NCBI GenBank assembly: GCA_937925385.1 | Contig: CALEWN010000248.1 | Coordinates: 1 to 15,676 of the forward strand | Direction of reading: 5' to 3' | DNA: 15,676 nucleotides | From: an uncultured Senegalimassilia sp. | Lineage (GTDB): Bacteria; Actinomycetota; Coriobacteriia; Coriobacteriales; Eggerthellaceae | Part shown: piece by piece, positions 13,540 to 15,676 of the stretch | Position numbering within the stretch: position 1 is the first letter of the stretch | Layout: each line of letters opens with the position of its first letter | Made by a program: the position numbers and the translations under genes | The notes under the pieces: generated by a model | What the model was told of the DNA's origin: nothing | Seen by the model: the letters and a program-made list of their open reading frames with translations, nothing else | Database searches by the model: none

Positions 13540-14868
13540 CTACTTGCACTCGGCGCAGCCGCTGCCGAACAGCAGCTCCTTCTCCTCGCCGGGAAGCACG
13601 GCGCGAGCCTGATCGCGCAGGTTGTTCACACCGATGAAGAACTGGCGCATCATGACGACCAGCAGGTAGCGGCCCTTCGGAGTCAGCGTCAGCTCATCGG
13701 CATTGTCGGTAGCGAACGCGCCCGAGGCCTTCATGAACGCCATCTCCACCGGCAGGCCCATCTCCACCGAGCAACCGAAGTCCTTCTTGAACTGGCGTTT
13801 ATCAAGGCGCAGGCCGAACAGCTGCATCATGAAGCGATAACGCATGCGATCGCGCTTGCTAAAGGTGGTTTTGCCCATAATGGACATGCGACCAGCTTCG
13901 ATGCACTTGTTGTAGTCCTTCACGCTGAAGGTATTCACATACAGGTTGCTGCCCAGGTACGTGATGCCGCCGCTGCCGATGGCCGGATACTCCTCGTAGT
14001 CGACCACGTACTCGTCGATCATGGCATCCTCGCCAGCAGCCGACGTGTTCCTCTTGTTGAACGTCCACGCCGAACCGTGTTCGAACAGGTGCAAAGGACC
14101 GCCCGTCAGCAATTCGCTGATGATCTCGTAGTACTTCTGCTCGCGGGCGTAATCCACCTTGCCCACGGTGCGGGCCAGGCTGCGCTCGACCGACGGCGAC
14201 GCCATCAGCGGATAAAACGTGGTCTGCGTGCAGCCGCTCTCGATGACGCGCTCGATGTCGCTGATCAGAATGTCCTCGGTTTGCGCCGGGAAGTTGAAGA
14301 TCATGTCCGCGTTCATGGACACGAAGTACGGGCTTGCATTCTGGATGCGCTCGAGGATCTCCTGGCCGCAGCCGTACTTGTCGTAGCGGTCCATCTGCTT
14401 GAGCAGGCCGTCGTCGAAGCTCTGCACGCCCACGGACAGGCGCTGCACGCGACCCTGCATCTTGTCAAGATAGCTGGGAATCAGGTGGTTCGGATTCGTC
14501 TCGCTCGAAACCTCCTGGATATTGAACAGCTCGCGCGCCTGGTCGATGGTGTCGCACAGCTCATCGATCATGATGGTGGGAGTGCCGCCGCCGATGTAAA
14601 CGCTGTCGAAGTCGTATCCCAGGTCCTTCAGCATGCGCATCTCCTTGCGCATGTTCTCGAAGTACGGGCGGGCGCGCTCCTCGCTGAACGGGAACCTGTT
14701 GAAGCTGCAGTACGGGCACAAGCGCTCGCAGAACGGCACGTGCATGTACAGCATGTAGCGTTTTCCCTGCTCGGGCGCAGGCATCATCACCTCATCGGTG
14801 GGTTTGAGCTTCAGGTACTGGTTCGTGCATTGGCGAACCACGTTCGTAAGCAGGCGCTCTGACAGCAT
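13540..14868 (-). CDS. HemN/HemW-like radical SAM protein (coproporphyrinogen III oxidase family)
   Basis: This 442-residue radical SAM enzyme has cluster-binding Cys in VPFCERLCPYCSF: C47, C51 and C54 (CX3CX2C). The SAM-binding glycine motif YIGGGTPT is at 91-98, followed by SSETNP and RLSVGVQSFDD, all typical of the HemN/HemW/HutW/ChuW group. True HemN has a fourth Cys two residues after C54; here it is Phe. HemW-type haem chaperone or ChuW/HutW-type haem-degrading activity is therefore as likely as coproporphyrinogen dehydrogenase. The C-terminus is a winged-helix-like domain (LTLTPKGRYLLVVMMRQF) ending in GSGCAECK, a CX2C pair. ATG at 14868 has AAGGAG nine bases upstream. No haem genes are adjacent, so the substrate remains open. 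Confidence 0.82.
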   Translation of the reverse strand: MLSERLLTNVVRQCTNQYLKLKPTDEVMMPAPEQGKRYMLYMHVPFCERLCPYCSFNRFPFSEERARPYFENMRKEMRMLKDLGYDFDSVYIGGGTPTIMIDELCDTIDQARELFNIQEVSSETNPNHLIPSYLDKMQGRVQRLSVGVQSFDDGLLKQMDRYDKYGCGQEILERIQNASPYFVSMNADMIFNFPAQTEDILISDIERVIESGCTQTTFYPLMASPSVERSLARTVGKVDYAREQKYYEIISELLTGGPLHLFEHGSAWTFNKRNTSAAGEDAMIDEYVVDYEEYPAIGSGGITYLGSNLYVNTFSVKDYNKCIEAGRMSIMGKTTFSKRDRMRYRFMMQLFGLRLDKRQFKKDFGCSVEMGLPVEMAFMKASGAFATDNADELTLTPKGRYLLVVMMRQFFIGVNNLRDQARAVLPGEEKELLFGSGCAECK

Positions 14869-14895
14869 GTACGCGCGCTCCTTTTCTCGTCCTAG

Positions 14896-14929
14896 TGAAA
14901 ACGGTAGGAATTATATCCTACCGTTTCAG
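14896..14929 (-). terminator. Hairpin between purD and the radical SAM gene: terminator or operator
   Basis: An 11-bp perfect inverted repeat (14899-14909 with 14916-14926) is flanked by TGA/TCA that extends the stem with one bulged A. On the minus strand it is followed by TTTTC, fitting an intrinsic terminator 53 nt past the purD stop. Its 6-nt loop reads TATAAT on the minus strand, a perfect -10 hexamer about 47 nt before the radical SAM start. It could thus also be a repressor site over that gene's promoter. Confidence 0.6.
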
Positions 14930-14981
14930 TCTCATATAATCTCGACGAAAGCTTCGCTCCCCGTGCACGAAAAGCGCGGCC

Positions 14982-15676
14982 CTACGCCCAGGCCCCGCGG
15001 CCTGCAGCGGCCTTGGCGCCGATGTCGGAGCGCAGCTGCTTGCCCTCGAAGTTGATGACGTCGCACGCCTCGTAGGCCTTCTCGCGGGCATCGTCGAACG
15101 TCTTGCCCAGCGCAACCACGTTGAGCACACGGCCGCCGGCGGTGACAAGCTCGCCGTCTGCGTTGCGGGCGGTGCCGGCGTGGAACACCGTCACGCCCTC
15201 CATGGCCTCGGCATCCTCAACGCCCAGGATGACCTTGCCCTTCTCGTACTTGCCCGGATAACCGGCGGAAGCAAGCACCACGCACACGGCCCACTGATCG
15301 TCCCACTCAAGCTCGATGTCGTCGGGGCGGCCTTCGGCCACGGCCATCATGACGTCGACCAGGTCGTTCTTAAGGCGCGGCAGCACGACCTGCGTCTCAG
15401 GATCGCCGAAACGTGCGTTGTACTCCAACACCTTCGGGCCCTCAGGCGTCAGCATGAAACCGCCGTAGAGCACGCCGCGGTAATCGTTCTTGAAGGGCTC
15501 GCGCGCCGTTGCGGCTGCGGCAACCCGCATCATGTGCGTCATGTTCGCCAGCTCCTCATCGGTGACGATGGGCACCGGGGAGTACACGCCCATGCCGCCC
15601 GTGTTCGGGCCGCGGTCGCCATCGAAGGCGCGCTTGTGGTCCTGGGCGGTTGCCATGCAGTGAGCCTTACCGCCGG
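14982..15676 (-). CDS. purD: Phosphoribosylamine-glycine ligase, 5' partial
   Basis: The C-terminal 230 or so residues of GAR synthetase are visible; the protein is usually about 420 residues. The enzyme joins glycine to phosphoribosylamine with ATP in step 2 of purine synthesis. The frame runs off the right edge: the Met codon at 15656 is internal, preceded in frame by GGKAHC. ATP-grasp signatures are present: QDHKRAFDGDRGPNTGG followed by MGVYSP, then LEYNARFGDPETQVVLPRL with the Mg2+-binding Glu and Asn. The C-terminal domain has VVLASAGYPGKYEKG and ends in AAAGRGAWA. The stop is followed by a terminator-like hairpin. Its upstream neighbours are outside the window. purE, its pathway partner, is 2 kb away on the same strand but in a separate unit. 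Confidence 0.96.
   Translation of the reverse strand, partial: GGKAHCMATAQDHKRAFDGDRGPNTGGMGVYSPVPIVTDEELANMTHMMRVAAAATAREPFKNDYRGVLYGGFMLTPEGPKVLEYNARFGDPETQVVLPRLKNDLVDVMMAVAEGRPDDIELEWDDQWAVCVVLASAGYPGKYEKGKVILGVEDAEAMEGVTVFHAGTARNADGELVTAGGRVLNVVALGKTFDDAREKAYEACDVINFEGKQLRSDIGAKAAAGRGAWA

Noticed and set aside
13537..14862. 441-codon open frame on the plus strand
   Set aside because: It mirrors the radical SAM gene, has a repetitive His/Ala/Val/Leu composition and no motifs, whereas the minus strand has the intact CX3CX2C signature.

Overview
The window looks like chromosomal DNA from a GC-rich anaerobe. The most likely source is a member of the Coriobacteriia (Eggerthellaceae, Eggerthella-like). 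The evidence is the high-GC codon use, the absence of respiratory or plasmid genes, an oxygen-sensitive indolepyruvate:ferredoxin oxidoreductase, and an Nramp homologue with the altered metal site of the Mg2+-transporting NRMT subfamily, a subfamily that includes a characterised Eggerthella lenta protein. The taxonomic call is an inference. No insertion sequences, phage genes or CRISPR arrays are visible.

Layout. Positions 1-2625 (+) hold a two-gene unit: a 5'-truncated protein with PRC-barrel-like, MgtE-N and CBS modules but no Mg2+ channel domain, coupled to an NRMT-type Nramp transporter and ending in a strong terminator. Positions 2757-4138 hold a divergent pair: an Rrf2-family regulator (-) and 5-formyltetrahydrofolate cyclo-ligase (+). 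From 4214 onward everything is on the minus strand. In map order these are an NhaC-type Na+/H+ antiporter (4214-5869), a sodium:solute symporter (6083-7636), a largely empty 630-nt gap with one doubtful small ORF, a phenylacetate-CoA ligase-like enzyme (8267-9508), iorB and iorA (9811-12352), purE (12497-12967), tRNA-Phe(GAA) (13219-13294), a HemN/HemW-like radical SAM protein (13540-14868) and the 3' part of purD (from 14982 to the right edge). Most genes or pairs are separated by intrinsic-terminator-like hairpins, so the region is mainly short transcription units.

How the genes work together. The first two genes are probably a Mg2+ uptake module: a cytosolic MgtE-like sensor fused to one membrane anchor, next to an Nramp-fold carrier whose binding site has lost the transition-metal ligands. 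IorAB and the PaaK-like ligase form an aryl-acid/aryl-acyl-CoA cluster suited to fermenting aromatic amino acids. NhaC and the SSS symporter are both Na+-linked membrane proteins. PurE and PurD belong to de novo purine synthesis and the cyclo-ligase to folate C1 metabolism.

The most notable non-coding signals are two ParB-binding (parS) sites: a perfect 16/16 match inside a 22-bp palindrome at 12394-12415 in the iorA leader, and a 15/16 match at 5961-5976 upstream of nhaC. parS sites normally cluster near the replication origin, so the window is probably origin-proximal and part of the chromosome-segregation centromere.
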